DNA from: JABDKJ01 sp964609215
Lineage (GTDB): Bacteria > Bacteroidota > Bacteroidia > Flavobacteriales_D > JABDKJ01
DNA: 64,000 bases
NCBI GenBank assembly: GCA_964609215.1
Contig: CAZSQZ010000013.1
Coordinates: forward strand, 1-64,000
Direction of reading: 5' to 3'
Shown here piece after piece: positions 1 through 9,632 of the stretch; position 1 is the first letter of the stretch; each line of letters opens with the position of its first letter. Below the pieces are notes generated by a model. It had not been told where the DNA came from and made no database searches. It was given only the letters and a program-made list of their open reading frames with translations. Both the position numbers and the translations under genes were made by a program.

Positions 1-27
1 TTTTGGCTCATCTTAAATTTCTTGATA

Positions 28-35
28 CAAAGTTA
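28..35 (-). promoter_or_regulatory. possible -7 promoter element
   Basis: Read on the minus strand the site is TAACTTTG, an exact match to the Bacteroidota TAnnTTTG -7 box. It would serve a minus-strand gene lying beyond the left edge of the window. No TTG at a convincing -33 distance is seen, so this is a weak call. Confidence 0.3.
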
Positions 36-135
36 TGCTTTGCACTAGAATTTCAGGTATTCAAAAAGTCTAAATCGAATAAGTAATCTGAATAAGTTTT
101 CTTCCCTTTAAATCAATTTTAAACTTAATAGTTTT

Positions 136-870
136 CTAATTTAAAATCGGTAAAGTGGATTCTTTACTTGAGATAAAGCACATATCCTCAATCTTTTCGG
201 TTATACCATTCACCAAATTGTTCAAATCATTAATAGTAGTTATCAGAAGTTCCTCTGGAATCGAAATACCCTTCTTTAATGTTTTATAACTCTTTTTATA
301 CTTGTCATCAGTCCTTCCTAATCTGTGAACTATTAAATGTCTAATTTCATGATACCGTTCTACTTTCGATTTATCCACACCTAAATTTGAGAAGATAACA
401 CCAAATTTTCTCTCATAGTACCTTTCAATTTTCTTGTAGCCTCCAGAAGATAAGCTTCTTATTTCACTATTGAGAATTTTGGTTTGAAGACCACTAATTG
501 AATCAAAAGAGAGAAGTTCTGCTTGACTCAAGGAAATTTTTTTCTCAATATTTTTAAATGGGGCTTTATTTATCTTAAATACTTCTTTAATTGTATCGAT
601 AAGAAATACTTCAAAAGCCGAAATAATTCTAACAAAAAGTAACTCTCTAAATGTAAATGATAAACCAATCCTATACCCCCTACTTCTATTTTTTCTTGAA
701 ATATGTTTAAAATCTAGTTTTTCAGTAATCTCCTTTGATGAGCTTTCTATAGATTCTTCTTTCCAATTTCCTTTAATTTCCAGCTTATCAAAATACGGTC
801 TTAGAGCAATATATAGCTCAATTAACTCACCTACTTCTAGATTAAAAATATATTTGGTTTTAAGTTTCAT
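136..870 (-). CDS. HEPN-like domain protein
   Basis: A 244-residue, helix-rich, basic soluble protein without signal peptide or membrane segment. Around residues 177-182 it has R-H-L-I-V-H, which fits the R-x4-H motif of HEPN domains, and the flanking charged helix (YHEIR...RLGRTDDKY) is also typical. HEPN proteins are often metal-independent RNases in toxin-antitoxin or phage-defence systems, or inactive dimerisation modules. No nucleotidyltransferase (MNT) partner lies beside it; its neighbour 32 bp upstream is a nitrilase in the same direction, so it may simply be the last gene of that operon. The family call rests on one motif and predicted helicity. The RNase role is inference. Confidence 0.5.
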   Translation of the reverse strand: MKLKTKYIFNLEVGELIELYIALRPYFDKLEIKGNWKEESIESSSKEITEKLDFKHISRKNRSRGYRIGLSFTFRELLFVRIISAFEVFLIDTIKEVFKINKAPFKNIEKKISLSQAELLSFDSISGLQTKILNSEIRSLSSGGYKKIERYYERKFGVIFSNLGVDKSKVERYHEIRHLIVHRLGRTDDKYKKSYKTLKKGISIPEELLITTINDLNNLVNGITEKIEDMCFISSKESTLPILN

Positions 871-902
871 TGTTATAAAATATTACCATTATGTATAATC
901 AC

Positions 903-1850
903 TTATCCCTCATTAAAAATAGATTGCCTCTCCCTATTCACCATAAGTTTGGTCACATCCGGCCTTGAGTAATGTCCAGAAATATCAAAATTTTGTCTTT
1001 CCCTAAAAATGGCATTGAGCTCTATTTCATGGACAAATACGCCTTCTTTTTCCAGAATAGGTTCAACGACAAATTCTCCATTTGGACCAGCAATACAAGA
1101 ACCACCATTAAAAACAATTTCAGGCAGTTGAGGAATAATTTTATCAGAATGCGGGAATTCATCTGTAAAATCACTTTTCCTGAAAACACTTGAAACTGAA
1201 ATACAATAAGACCTGCTTTCTCTTGCTACAAATCGCGTGATATCTTTGGTATTGTTCAAGTTCCCGGGCCAAACAGCTATATGAACATTCTCGCCTTGTG
1301 AAGCAAGCGCAGCTCTGGATAGAGGCATCCAATTTTCCCAGCAATTCAAACCTCCAACATGAAATGCCTTCAAGGGATGAACTCTTAAACCGTTTCCATC
1401 TCCAGGAGCCCAGCTTAAACGTTCTTCAAAAGTGGGTTGCAGTTTCCTATGCACAGATTGAATTTCTCCTTCTTGATTAATGTAAACCAAAGAACAATAA
1501 AGGCTATGACTTCCTCTATCCGCTGCTCTTTCTATGATACCCAAATAAATGGCCATAGAATATTCCTTAGATAGCTTACAAATTTCATAAAGATCTCCTT
1601 TTTCAATTTGCACAGCATTATCAATATACCTTGCGTGAATGTCCTTATTCAGATCATCATCAAACAAGGCTGCATTGGTGTATTGTGACCATAAAGGATA
1701 ACCGGGTAAAAGTGCTTCACCAAAAACCAATAATTCTACACCAAGATTCTTGGCCTGTCGAATACTATCTATTACTTTTTGAGTTGTCTTCTCCTTGTCT
1801 AATAAAACAGGAGAAATTTGCGCCATACCAATCTTGAGTCTTTGATTCAT
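903..1850 (-). CDS. nitrilase family hydrolase
   Basis: A 315-residue cytoplasmic carbon-nitrogen hydrolase. The Glu-Lys-Cys triad is complete: E45 (VFGEALLPG), K136 (HRKLQPTFEER) and C170 (GGLNCWENWMPLSR). The CWEN-MPL context and the HRKL-PT-ER block are those of branch 1 true nitrilases (nitrile to carboxylic acid plus ammonia) rather than amidases or N-carbamoyl hydrolases, although substrate cannot be read from sequence. It starts 33 bp after the stop of the OmpA-family gene and is followed by the HEPN-like gene, all on the minus strand, so co-transcription is likely. Length is normal for the family. Confidence 0.85.
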   Translation of the reverse strand: MNQRLKIGMAQISPVLLDKEKTTQKVIDSIRQAKNLGVELLVFGEALLPGYPLWSQYTNAALFDDDLNKDIHARYIDNAVQIEKGDLYEICKLSKEYSMAIYLGIIERAADRGSHSLYCSLVYINQEGEIQSVHRKLQPTFEERLSWAPGDGNGLRVHPLKAFHVGGLNCWENWMPLSRAALASQGENVHIAVWPGNLNNTKDITRFVARESRSYCISVSSVFRKSDFTDEFPHSDKIIPQLPEIVFNGGSCIAGPNGEFVVEPILEKEGVFVHEIELNAIFRERQNFDISGHYSRPDVTKLMVNRERQSIFNEG

Positions 1851-1883
1851 CCCACTAATTTTCGGATTGAATGTAGGATTTAT

Positions 1884-3932
1884 TTATAAACTCAAGACAA
1901 CGAATTCTGTTCTTCTGTTCTGGGCTTTTCCTTTTTTGGTAGAATTATCGGCAATGGGCTTATCAGGACCGAAACCATTTGCATTCATTCGGCTTGTTGA
2001 AACCCCTAACACTTTCAGATATTGCATAACCTTGTTAGCTCTGTCAATGGACAATTTCATATTATCTGAACGCTGCCCTACATCATCTGTATGGCCTCTT
2101 ATCTCAATTTTTAAGGAATTGTTTTTCTTTAAATAAGCTGCGAATTCACTGAGCAATAATTTCGAATTGGGATCAATGTCAGAGGAAGCTGTTTCGTAGT
2201 AAATATCATCTATAGTATAGGGTTTTCCTACTTCTACATCTTCCATTGGAGCATCAATTTTGGCAACGGGTCTTTCATTCGCTTTTTCTTTAGAAAAAAC
2301 TCTAGCTTGAAAGGCTTTATTCTCTTTCTCAATGGTCATGACCACCGTTTGCTTTTCAACATTGATCATCTTAGCATAGGAACCGTCTTCTTCAATTTCT
2401 ATTTGTTCTACTTCCTTAGTATCCACGTATTTCAACTCTATGCGTGCATCGGTAATTGCATTTCCCTCTTCATCTTTTGACTCTCCCTTTAATAGCACGA
2501 CCTTCTCTGGTCTTGCCGCTTCGGGTAACTCAAAGGAATAAATATCCCATCCGCCTTTTCCACCTTGACGCTTTGAACCGTAATAAGCAAGATTTCCATC
2601 TGTACTGACAATCAAGCCATGCTCATCTTCGGCTGTATTAATTGGAAAACCTAAGTTCTTGGGTACAGACCATGTTCCATCATCATTGAGTCTGGAAAAA
2701 TAAAGATCATAACCACCAACTCCGGGAAGTCCATCTGAGGAGAAGTAAAGTGTTTTGCTATCTCCATGCATAAAAGGTGCCTTGTCATTTCCCTTTGTAT
2801 TCATCTTACCTTCTACTCTCTTTGCAGGTGACCACTCTCCTCCTTTAGTTCTTGTAGATGAATAAATATCAATGCTTGGCTCGCCTTCATCATTTTGAAT
2901 ATTTCCCTCTCTATGCGTTGCGAAATAAAGTGTATTTCCATCTGCTGATAAGGAAGGCTGAGACTCCCAGCTTTTTTTACCATTGATATGCTCTCCCACA
3001 CTTTCTAAGTCGGACCATTGATACATTTCCTTTCCCTCTGCTTCATTAAAACTTTTAGCAAAGCGAGAAACCATGATATCGCAATTATTATAGTTTTGAT
3101 TACCCACCCGAGTAGGACGGCAAACCGTTATGTACATTTCCTTATTGTCAATGGATAAACAGGATCCTCCGTAGTTATCTCCTAAGTTGAAAGGTGCATC
3201 TAATGGACTTCCATTATCAAATACCGCATTGTATTCCGGTCTTTTACTGTAGGTAAATTCCTCAACACCTTCAGACTTTTTCACGATATCAAACTCACTG
3301 GTTTTTATGACTTTCCTGGTGAAAAACATCATCTCATTATCAGGAGAAATCATAGGTAAATATTCATCGGATTTGGAAGAAACACCTTCCACTAATACTG
3401 GATTAAAAGGCACCTCATTCTCAAAAATTTCAGCATAAAAACCAATTTCTTTCAAGCTGGCCTTAACATCTTCATACTGCTGATCATACTTTTTAGAAAT
3501 TCGATCAGGATCATCATCTGGAAACTTTAAGAAGTAATTGAAAAAGTTAAGAGACTTCTTATACTCCTCTTTTGCATAGGCAATTAACCCTAAATGATAG
3601 GGTACATCTGAGTGAAACTCTGGACATCTGATATCTATTTCTCTGAAGTGTTTCTCTGCAGTTGAATAGGATACATTGGCGTTATTCTTTGCTCTTCTGT
3701 AGTGAATCATTGCCAGTTTATAATGGCAAGTCAAGCAATTGGGTTCTTCTTCTATAGCATCCCTTAGAAAATTTATTCGTTGCCTTAACTCATATTTCTT
3801 TCTATTATCTGCTTGCTCCAACAATCTCACAACCTTCTTTCCTTTCTCATCTTCACATTCCTGTGCAAACAGAAACTGAGGATTCAGCAAGAGCATTGTT
3901 AGAATAAAAAAGGATGCGAAAAATTTAAACAT
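1884..3932 (-). CDS. PorE-like OmpA/TPR/propeller protein
   Basis: A 682-residue envelope protein with an N-terminal signal peptide ending near LFAQ. In order it shows TPR-like helices (about 30-160), PD40/WD40-like propeller blades (about 190-480, with repeated SPD/SADG...LYF motifs), a carboxypeptidase-regulatory-like beta domain (about 490-560) and a C-terminal OmpA peptidoglycan-binding domain (about 570-682, IRGHTDDVGQ...NRRTEF). This domain order is that described for PorE, the T9SS component that binds peptidoglycan, and several cargo proteins with T9SS tails occur in this window. The same architecture also occurs in uncharacterised OmpA paralogues of Bacteroidota, and no clear lipobox Cys is present, so the PorE role is likely but not proven. 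It lies 3 bp downstream of the AsmA-like gene. Confidence 0.75.
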   Translation of the reverse strand: MFKFFASFFILTMLLLNPQFLFAQECEDEKGKKVVRLLEQADNRKKYELRQRINFLRDAIEEEPNCLTCHYKLAMIHYRRAKNNANVSYSTAEKHFREIDIRCPEFHSDVPYHLGLIAYAKEEYKKSLNFFNYFLKFPDDDPDRISKKYDQQYEDVKASLKEIGFYAEIFENEVPFNPVLVEGVSSKSDEYLPMISPDNEMMFFTRKVIKTSEFDIVKKSEGVEEFTYSKRPEYNAVFDNGSPLDAPFNLGDNYGGSCLSIDNKEMYITVCRPTRVGNQNYNNCDIMVSRFAKSFNEAEGKEMYQWSDLESVGEHINGKKSWESQPSLSADGNTLYFATHREGNIQNDEGEPSIDIYSSTRTKGGEWSPAKRVEGKMNTKGNDKAPFMHGDSKTLYFSSDGLPGVGGYDLYFSRLNDDGTWSVPKNLGFPINTAEDEHGLIVSTDGNLAYYGSKRQGGKGGWDIYSFELPEAARPEKVVLLKGESKDEEGNAITDARIELKYVDTKEVEQIEIEEDGSYAKMINVEKQTVVMTIEKENKAFQARVFSKEKANERPVAKIDAPMEDVEVGKPYTIDDIYYETASSDIDPNSKLLLSEFAAYLKKNNSLKIEIRGHTDDVGQRSDNMKLSIDRANKVMQYLKVLGVSTSRMNANGFGPDKPIADNSTKKGKAQNRRTEFVVLSL

Positions 3933-3935
3933 TCT

Positions 3936-6728
3936 TTACTGTAATTTGGCATCTGCCTGGGCTTGCGCCTTCTGAAGTAGATCGTCAGATTTATTTTTAG
4001 CAGCATCTATCATTTTATTTGCTTTTTTATCTGCTTCCATTCTAATTTTTTTTGCTCCAGTCTCTGCAGCAATCTTAGCAATAGGGTTCTTGGCTTCATC
4101 TATCAATTTTTGTGCCTGTTTATCTGCTTCATCTTTTAACAGTTGCGCTCCCTTTCTTGCCTCATCAATTATTTTTTCGGATTGAGTCTTAGCATCCGCC
4201 ATAATTTTTTCTGCTTCAGCTTTTGCTTTTTCCTTTGCGGGGTCAATCAACTCTTCCGTTACCACTTCCTCTATTTTGTTTTCAATAACATCTTTTACCG
4301 ATTGGCCTTCCATCCCCTCAAACACAGGTTTAATAACGGGCTCAGTTATTGTTCCTGTAATACCTAAAGTCACATTTATAAACTCACCAACTGAAGCGTT
4401 TAAACCGAGGTCATTTACTTTTCCAAGCACAGATCCCATCCATTGATTCAAATCTCCACCTAGTTTCTCTGTTGGCACTTTAAGCTTCATTTTATAATCT
4501 AAATCACCTCCAAAACCCGTGCTTCCAGCAACATTGGCATCCATACCATCTATCTTAATATCAAAGGGTTTTACATTTACTCTTCCATTTTCAAATGCAA
4601 AATTCACCTTAACATTGTTTATTGCCTTTTCAGCGAACTTATCGAGTTTTAACACTGTCGCTATCTTGGCCAATGGTTCAAAATTTTGAACGACAACAGC
4701 CTTGGTAAATGCATTTCCTCCACCATTCATTGTTTCGTAAATGGGTTCCATCTTATCATTGAGCGTGGTTGAGAATGACATTCCAGAATCAAAACTTCCT
4801 ACACATCTTTTAGCAATGGGTGCAAGGGTATTAACAGTATTAAATGTTGTCGCAGATTCCTTAATTCCCATATCATCGATTTTATAATTAAAATCCACCT
4901 TAGGTTTGTTTTTATTTTGTGTATCGTAGGTTCCGTTTAAAATCAAAGTACCGTTTAACAGTTCCATCCTAACATCTTGCATCTGTGCTTTCTTGTCCTT
5001 GATATTGATCTTCCCTCTCACATTTTTCATGTCTACATTATCATATCTAATGCCATCCATTTTTGCATTCAATACCACATCTAAATTTCCGGGTACTTCG
5101 ATTACACCCAATTCTTCTTCACTATCGGCAGCACTACTGGAACTATTATCCTCAGTATCATCCATAAAATCTGCAAGGTCAATTAAACCACTTTCCACAT
5201 TGAATCTCCCTTTCAATGTTTCGTCATTTAAAAACCATGCGATATAATTATCAATTTTTCCTGTTGCTGAAATATTAGCCTCACCTATTTTCGCATCAAA
5301 CTTGCTTAAGTCCAAAAGTTTTGGAGAAAAATTTAAATAAGCAGAATTGATTTTGGTTTCATAAGGAATAGAGTCCGATGCATAATCGAAATCAATCAAA
5401 CTTGCTGTTCCCGTTGCTGAAAAATCTTCGTACTCCTCTTTCTGAATAGCCGAAAGATTACCTTCCAAATCAATATCTGCGGTTAAGAATCCATTCAATT
5501 TATCTTTTGCGTCTAAAGGAATAGCATCCCGTACTGAGGAAAAATCAATCTGAGATTTTATTGAACTCTTTAGGTAAGGATCATCTGAAAGGGCTTGCTT
5601 GACAAGAAGATTAGCATCAATTGGATTCTCTGCCAAATCCATGTGAAGCCGAGTAATGTCCACTAACATACTACTGAAGTCTCTTCCCTCTGGAGCATTT
5701 ATATGCGCTTCTATTTGAATATCTTTTACATTACCAGGTAAGTCAGGATACTGTAAAAAACCGTCTGAAATTTTTCCATCCAGAGTAAATCCTGGAAGTG
5801 AATTGTCTCCATATTCTCCCTTTACAATCCCAGATAAATTGACCGTTCCATTGGTTTGTATTCCTTCCATAGAAGGCATGTATTCCTCGGGAATGAGAGA
5901 TAAAATGGTAAGCAAATCCGATTGTGTGGTTTTATAGTTGATATCAATATCAACACCATCCTCGGGCATGTATATTTCTCCATCCGCTTGCAAATGGAGT
6001 TGGTTTACACGAATGTCATTCTCCAGTAAATCGAACTGTCTAAACTCATCGGAAATATTGAACTTTGCATCTATTTCGGCATCTGCTTTTTTCAAATAAT
6101 TAATACCATCATAGACAATATTTGCTGTCGCAACCTTTGTCTCTGTTTCCAGTTCATAGAAAACATCACTTAGTTTTCCATTTCCGGAATGGTTAAGCCC
6201 ATCTATTTCAATAAATGCATTTAACGCTCTATTATCGTAGACAATCCTAGAATCATTCAATTGATAGTCTTGAAGCAAAACTTTATAGGGATAACTGTCT
6301 TCTTGAACTACAGTTGTATCCGAATCAAAATCTTCTTTCATGATGTCGTAATTCGCAGTGCCATCTTCAAGTACAATGGCGTTGAGCAATAGATTATCAA
6401 TACTTAGACTTTTTATTTTATACTCTTCACCGCCTATAACTGATTTGAGATCTAAAGTTATTTCTGCATGTTCTGCGCTTATCAAGCGAATAGAGTCAAA
6501 GGCACCGGCTCCATCAATCTTGAAATCATTCAGTTTAAACGTGAAATCCGGAAAGTTAGCAAAGAGACTTAAAGAGTAATCATCAAAATCTGCAGTAGCA
6601 TTCAATTGATTGTTCATTTCCGTTTTCACAAAATCTACAATCTTTCCTTGAAATAAATAGGGAATGGCAAATAGCGCAATTATTATTAGAAGGAGCAGTA
6701 TTCCAAAAATTTTGAATAATTTCTTCAT
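3936..6728 (-). CDS. AsmA-family protein with coiled-coil tail
   Basis: A 930-residue protein with one N-terminal membrane anchor (residues about 5-27) followed by a long beta-rich periplasmic region with the AsmA pattern: the N-terminal module and the conserved C-terminal block around DYKMKLKVP. AsmA-like proteins are proposed to bridge inner and outer membrane and move phospholipid. The last ~110 residues are a charged heptad-like helix rich in A, K, E and D with repeated DEA-K and EADK units, resembling the stalk helices of ATP synthase b subunits; this tail is not part of the AsmA core. The gene heads the minus-strand group with the PorE-like gene, with 3 bp between them. Confidence 0.8.
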   Translation of the reverse strand: MKKLFKIFGILLLLIIIALFAIPYLFQGKIVDFVKTEMNNQLNATADFDDYSLSLFANFPDFTFKLNDFKIDGAGAFDSIRLISAEHAEITLDLKSVIGGEEYKIKSLSIDNLLLNAIVLEDGTANYDIMKEDFDSDTTVVQEDSYPYKVLLQDYQLNDSRIVYDNRALNAFIEIDGLNHSGNGKLSDVFYELETETKVATANIVYDGINYLKKADAEIDAKFNISDEFRQFDLLENDIRVNQLHLQADGEIYMPEDGVDIDINYKTTQSDLLTILSLIPEEYMPSMEGIQTNGTVNLSGIVKGEYGDNSLPGFTLDGKISDGFLQYPDLPGNVKDIQIEAHINAPEGRDFSSMLVDITRLHMDLAENPIDANLLVKQALSDDPYLKSSIKSQIDFSSVRDAIPLDAKDKLNGFLTADIDLEGNLSAIQKEEYEDFSATGTASLIDFDYASDSIPYETKINSAYLNFSPKLLDLSKFDAKIGEANISATGKIDNYIAWFLNDETLKGRFNVESGLIDLADFMDDTEDNSSSSAADSEEELGVIEVPGNLDVVLNAKMDGIRYDNVDMKNVRGKINIKDKKAQMQDVRMELLNGTLILNGTYDTQNKNKPKVDFNYKIDDMGIKESATTFNTVNTLAPIAKRCVGSFDSGMSFSTTLNDKMEPIYETMNGGGNAFTKAVVVQNFEPLAKIATVLKLDKFAEKAINNVKVNFAFENGRVNVKPFDIKIDGMDANVAGSTGFGGDLDYKMKLKVPTEKLGGDLNQWMGSVLGKVNDLGLNASVGEFINVTLGITGTITEPVIKPVFEGMEGQSVKDVIENKIEEVVTEELIDPAKEKAKAEAEKIMADAKTQSEKIIDEARKGAQLLKDEADKQAQKLIDEAKNPIAKIAAETGAKKIRMEADKKANKMIDAAKNKSDDLLQKAQAQADAKLQ

Positions 6729-6874
6729 CGTGTTTATCAGTCTTTATTTATTCTATTACAGTTCTGTGTAAATGAGCTAGAAGCGAAATTAAAACTAAAA
6801 CGATTTTTTATTCAAAAAGTGTCTTGCTTTTATTCAAGAATAATGTTGAAACCGCATTTTAAGATTTATTAACG

Positions 6875-8320
6875 CTATTTCTTGTAATTATCATCCCAAT
6901 TTACTGGTCTTGGCTCTCCCAATTTCCCTAAGGACTTTGCAACAATAGTTGAAACAACAGCATCTCCGGTTACGTTCACCATGGTTCTACACATATCTAA
7001 AGGTCTATCTACCGCAAATATCAAGGCCAAGCCAATAGCCAATTTTTCAGCGGGAAAACCGATGGATTCCAAAACGATTACCAACATCACCATTCCTGCA
7101 CCAGGCACAGCTGCTGAACCTATGGAAGCCAATAAAGCGGTTACTACAATGGTCAGTTGATTGGAAAAGACCAAACCTTCCGGCCATAGCACTTGCATAA
7201 TAAATACGGCAGCAACAGCTTGATAAAGACTTGTTCCGTCCATATTTATAGTAGCTCCAACGGGTAATACAAAAGATGAAACTTCTTTGTCTACTCCAAC
7301 ATGTTCTTCTACTCTCTCCATTGTAACGGGTAAGGTTGCAGCACTGGAGCTGGTGGAAAAAGCAACTAGTTGCGCAGGACTTATTTGCTTCAAGAACCAA
7401 AGAGGATTTTTCTTTGCGTAAAAAGAAATGATCAATAAGTGAAAGCCTATCATCAATAGCAAACCTAATACAACCACTCCTGCATATTTCAATAAGGCCA
7501 ATAAGATGGACGCATCTGGAGAAGATGCTACGACTCCTGCTAAAAGTGCAAAAACAGCATAGGGTGCAGATAACATAATAATATCCACCATTTTCAAAAC
7601 AACATCATTCAGAGAATCTACAACCTTCTTCATAGGTTCTGCTTTTATAGGATCTATCAGAATAAGGCAGATTCCAAAAAAGATGGCAAAAAAGATGACT
7701 TGCAGCATTAGTCCATTACTTGACATGGAATGAAAAATATTGCTTGGAACCATATCAACTAAAAAGCTTAGTGGACCCGTATTTTTTTGTTTCTGAGCCT
7801 CATCCATTTTTTTCGCGATATTCGAATTTCCTTCATACTTATCACTCAACATCTCAATCGTTTCTGGTTCTATTCCATTACCCGGTCCCATTAGATTTAC
7901 TGCGGTAAGACCAATGGTGATTGCAATCAATGTGGTAACGATATAAATTCCAATTGTTCGCAAGCCCATTTTTCTAAACTTAGCAATGTCCTTTAGATCG
8001 GAGATTCCTTTAATCAATGATGCGAGTATCAAGGGAATAGCTATAAGCTTCAATAGGTTGATGAATATGGTACCAAATGGTTTTATCCAAAAGCTTATGA
8101 ACTTTTCTGCTTTCGTCCACATTACGGTCTTCTCAGAAGCTGGAACATAAACCATTTTATGAGTGCCTTGTTCCTCTACGGTTTCCCATTTTGCATCTAT
8201 TTTCTTAATCTCTTTTACAATTTCTGTCTTTCCCCATGAAACATTGGTAATTGCAATAGCAAACAAAACTCCGGCAATCATTCCAATCAATATTTTCCAA
8301 TGCAAAGCGAGATTCTTCAT
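6875..8320 (-). CDS. dicarboxylate/amino acid:cation symporter
   Basis: A 481-residue inner-membrane transporter of the SLC1/DAACS family (GltP/GltPh type). Signature elements are the serine-rich hairpin (STSSSAATLP), NMDGT in TM7, and TM8 with D438, D442, R445 and N449 (DRPLDMCRTMVNVTGD). The TM8 arginine is the residue that pairs with the side-chain carboxylate of glutamate or aspartate in GltPh, so an acidic amino acid or dicarboxylate is the probable substrate, driven by Na+ or H+. There is an extra polar segment after TM1 (about 30-70), absent from short homologues. It is transcribed away from hutI; both handle glutamate-family metabolism, but a functional link is inference. Confidence 0.88.
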   Translation of the reverse strand: MKNLALHWKILIGMIAGVLFAIAITNVSWGKTEIVKEIKKIDAKWETVEEQGTHKMVYVPASEKTVMWTKAEKFISFWIKPFGTIFINLLKLIAIPLILASLIKGISDLKDIAKFRKMGLRTIGIYIVTTLIAITIGLTAVNLMGPGNGIEPETIEMLSDKYEGNSNIAKKMDEAQKQKNTGPLSFLVDMVPSNIFHSMSSNGLMLQVIFFAIFFGICLILIDPIKAEPMKKVVDSLNDVVLKMVDIIMLSAPYAVFALLAGVVASSPDASILLALLKYAGVVVLGLLLMIGFHLLIISFYAKKNPLWFLKQISPAQLVAFSTSSSAATLPVTMERVEEHVGVDKEVSSFVLPVGATINMDGTSLYQAVAAVFIMQVLWPEGLVFSNQLTIVVTALLASIGSAAVPGAGMVMLVIVLESIGFPAEKLAIGLALIFAVDRPLDMCRTMVNVTGDAVVSTIVAKSLGKLGEPRPVNWDDNYKK

Positions 8321-8336
8321 AGCTTGAATTTAAGTT

Positions 8337-8364
8337 CAATTATACCCTTTTTTATGCAAGGCAA
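8337..8364 (-). promoter_or_regulatory. promoter candidate for the symporter gene
   Basis: On the minus strand, TTG (8364-8362) lies 17 bp upstream of TATAATTG (8344-8337), close to the Bacteroidota -33 TTG / -7 TAnnTTTG arrangement with one mismatch in the -7 box. It sits 17 bp upstream of the symporter start codon. Confidence 0.4.
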
Positions 8365-8384
8365 TAAATGCTTTAATTCGCAAT

Positions 8385-9632
8385 GTGAAAATCTTAATCA
8401 AGAATATTAAAGGCTTAGTTCAGGTGAGGAAGAATCATCCCGCTTTTATATCGGGTAAAGAAATGGGCGAACTACCTGTTTTGGAAGATGCCTGGCTTGC
8501 CATTGAAAATGGCAAAATCGCAGATTTTGGCAGCATGGCTGCCTGGCCAGGAATAAGTGATTGGTCCAATCTTGAAGTTATTGATGCTGAAGGCAAGTAT
8601 GTCTTTCCCACTTGGGTTGATTCTCATACACATCTAGTCTATGCCGGAACCAGAGAAAACGAATTTAATGATAGGCTGCACGGTTTAAGCTATGAGGAAA
8701 TAGCGGCAAAAGGTGGAGGAATTTTAAACTCCGCACTAAAACTTAAGGACGCCTCCGAAGATGAACTTTATCATGCTGCAGAACAAAGGCTAAAAACCAT
8801 TATTAAAATGGGAACAGGGGCAGTAGAAATGAAGAGCGGTTATGGTTTAAGTCTCGAATCTGAATTAAAAATCCTTAAGGTTATTGCACGCTTAAAAGCA
8901 AATTATCCTATCCCGATTAAAGCAACCTTTTTAGGCGCTCATGCTTTTCCAAAAGAATACAAAAAGAATAAGCAGGGATATATAGATATCATTATTAATG
9001 AAATGCTTCCAGCAATTGAATCTGAAGGTTTGGCTGATTTTATAGACGTGTTTTGCGAAAGCAATTATTTCTCTGTTGAGCAAAGCTTACAAATCATTCA
9101 GGCGGGTAAGAAGCATGGGTTAAAACCAAAAATCCATGTCAATCAATTTACCAGTATTGGAGGGATTAAAGCATCAGTTAATGAAGGCGCGCTTTCTGTA
9201 GATCATTTAGAGGTTATGGAAAATGAAGACTTTGAAGCCTTAAAAAATTCTAAGACTATTTCTACCCTTCTTCCCTCATGTTCTTTGTTCATTGATATTC
9301 CTTATGCACCTGCACGTAAAATGATAGATATGGGTTTGCCTGTTGCATTGGCTACCGACTATAACCCAGGAAGCTCACCAAATGGAAATATGAACCTGGT
9401 GAATTCTTTGGCATCCATTAAAATGAAAATGACACCTGAAGAAACCATTAATGCCTCCACTTTAAATGCGGCTTATGCAATGGAGTCAGAATCTGAAGTA
9501 GGTAGTATTACTATTGGAAAAAGAGCCAATTTATTTATTACTAAACAAATTCCATCCTATGGATATCTGAATTACAGTTTTGGTGAGAACTGCATTGAAA
9601 CGGTAATAATTGACGGAAAAATTTGGGACTAA
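8385..9632 (+). CDS. hutI: imidazolonepropionase
   Basis: A 415-residue amidohydrolase-superfamily enzyme that opens 4-imidazolone-5-propanoate to N-formimino-L-glutamate, the third step of histidine degradation. Metal and substrate motifs are present: DSHTHLVYAGTRENEF, the GGGI block, MKSGYGL, HVNQF, DHLE and ATDYNPGSSP, which together are specific to HutI. Length matches the family (about 400-415). Translation appears to start at GTG 8385; the overlapping ATG two bases upstream is immediately followed by a stop. No other hut genes are present in the window, so the pathway is dispersed in this genome. The 3' end overlaps the convergent GNAT gene by 4 bp. Confidence 0.93.
   Translation: MKILIKNIKGLVQVRKNHPAFISGKEMGELPVLEDAWLAIENGKIADFGSMAAWPGISDWSNLEVIDAEGKYVFPTWVDSHTHLVYAGTRENEFNDRLHGLSYEEIAAKGGGILNSALKLKDASEDELYHAAEQRLKTIIKMGTGAVEMKSGYGLSLESELKILKVIARLKANYPIPIKATFLGAHAFPKEYKKNKQGYIDIIINEMLPAIESEGLADFIDVFCESNYFSVEQSLQIIQAGKKHGLKPKIHVNQFTSIGGIKASVNEGALSVDHLEVMENEDFEALKNSKTISTLLPSCSLFIDIPYAPARKMIDMGLPVALATDYNPGSSPNGNMNLVNSLASIKMKMTPEETINASTLNAAYAMESESEVGSITIGKRANLFITKQIPSYGYLNYSFGENCIETVIIDGKIWD

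Noticed and set aside
8385..9632. A complete histidine-use (hut) operon
   Set aside because: Only hutI is present; no hutH, hutU or hutG-like frames lie nearby.
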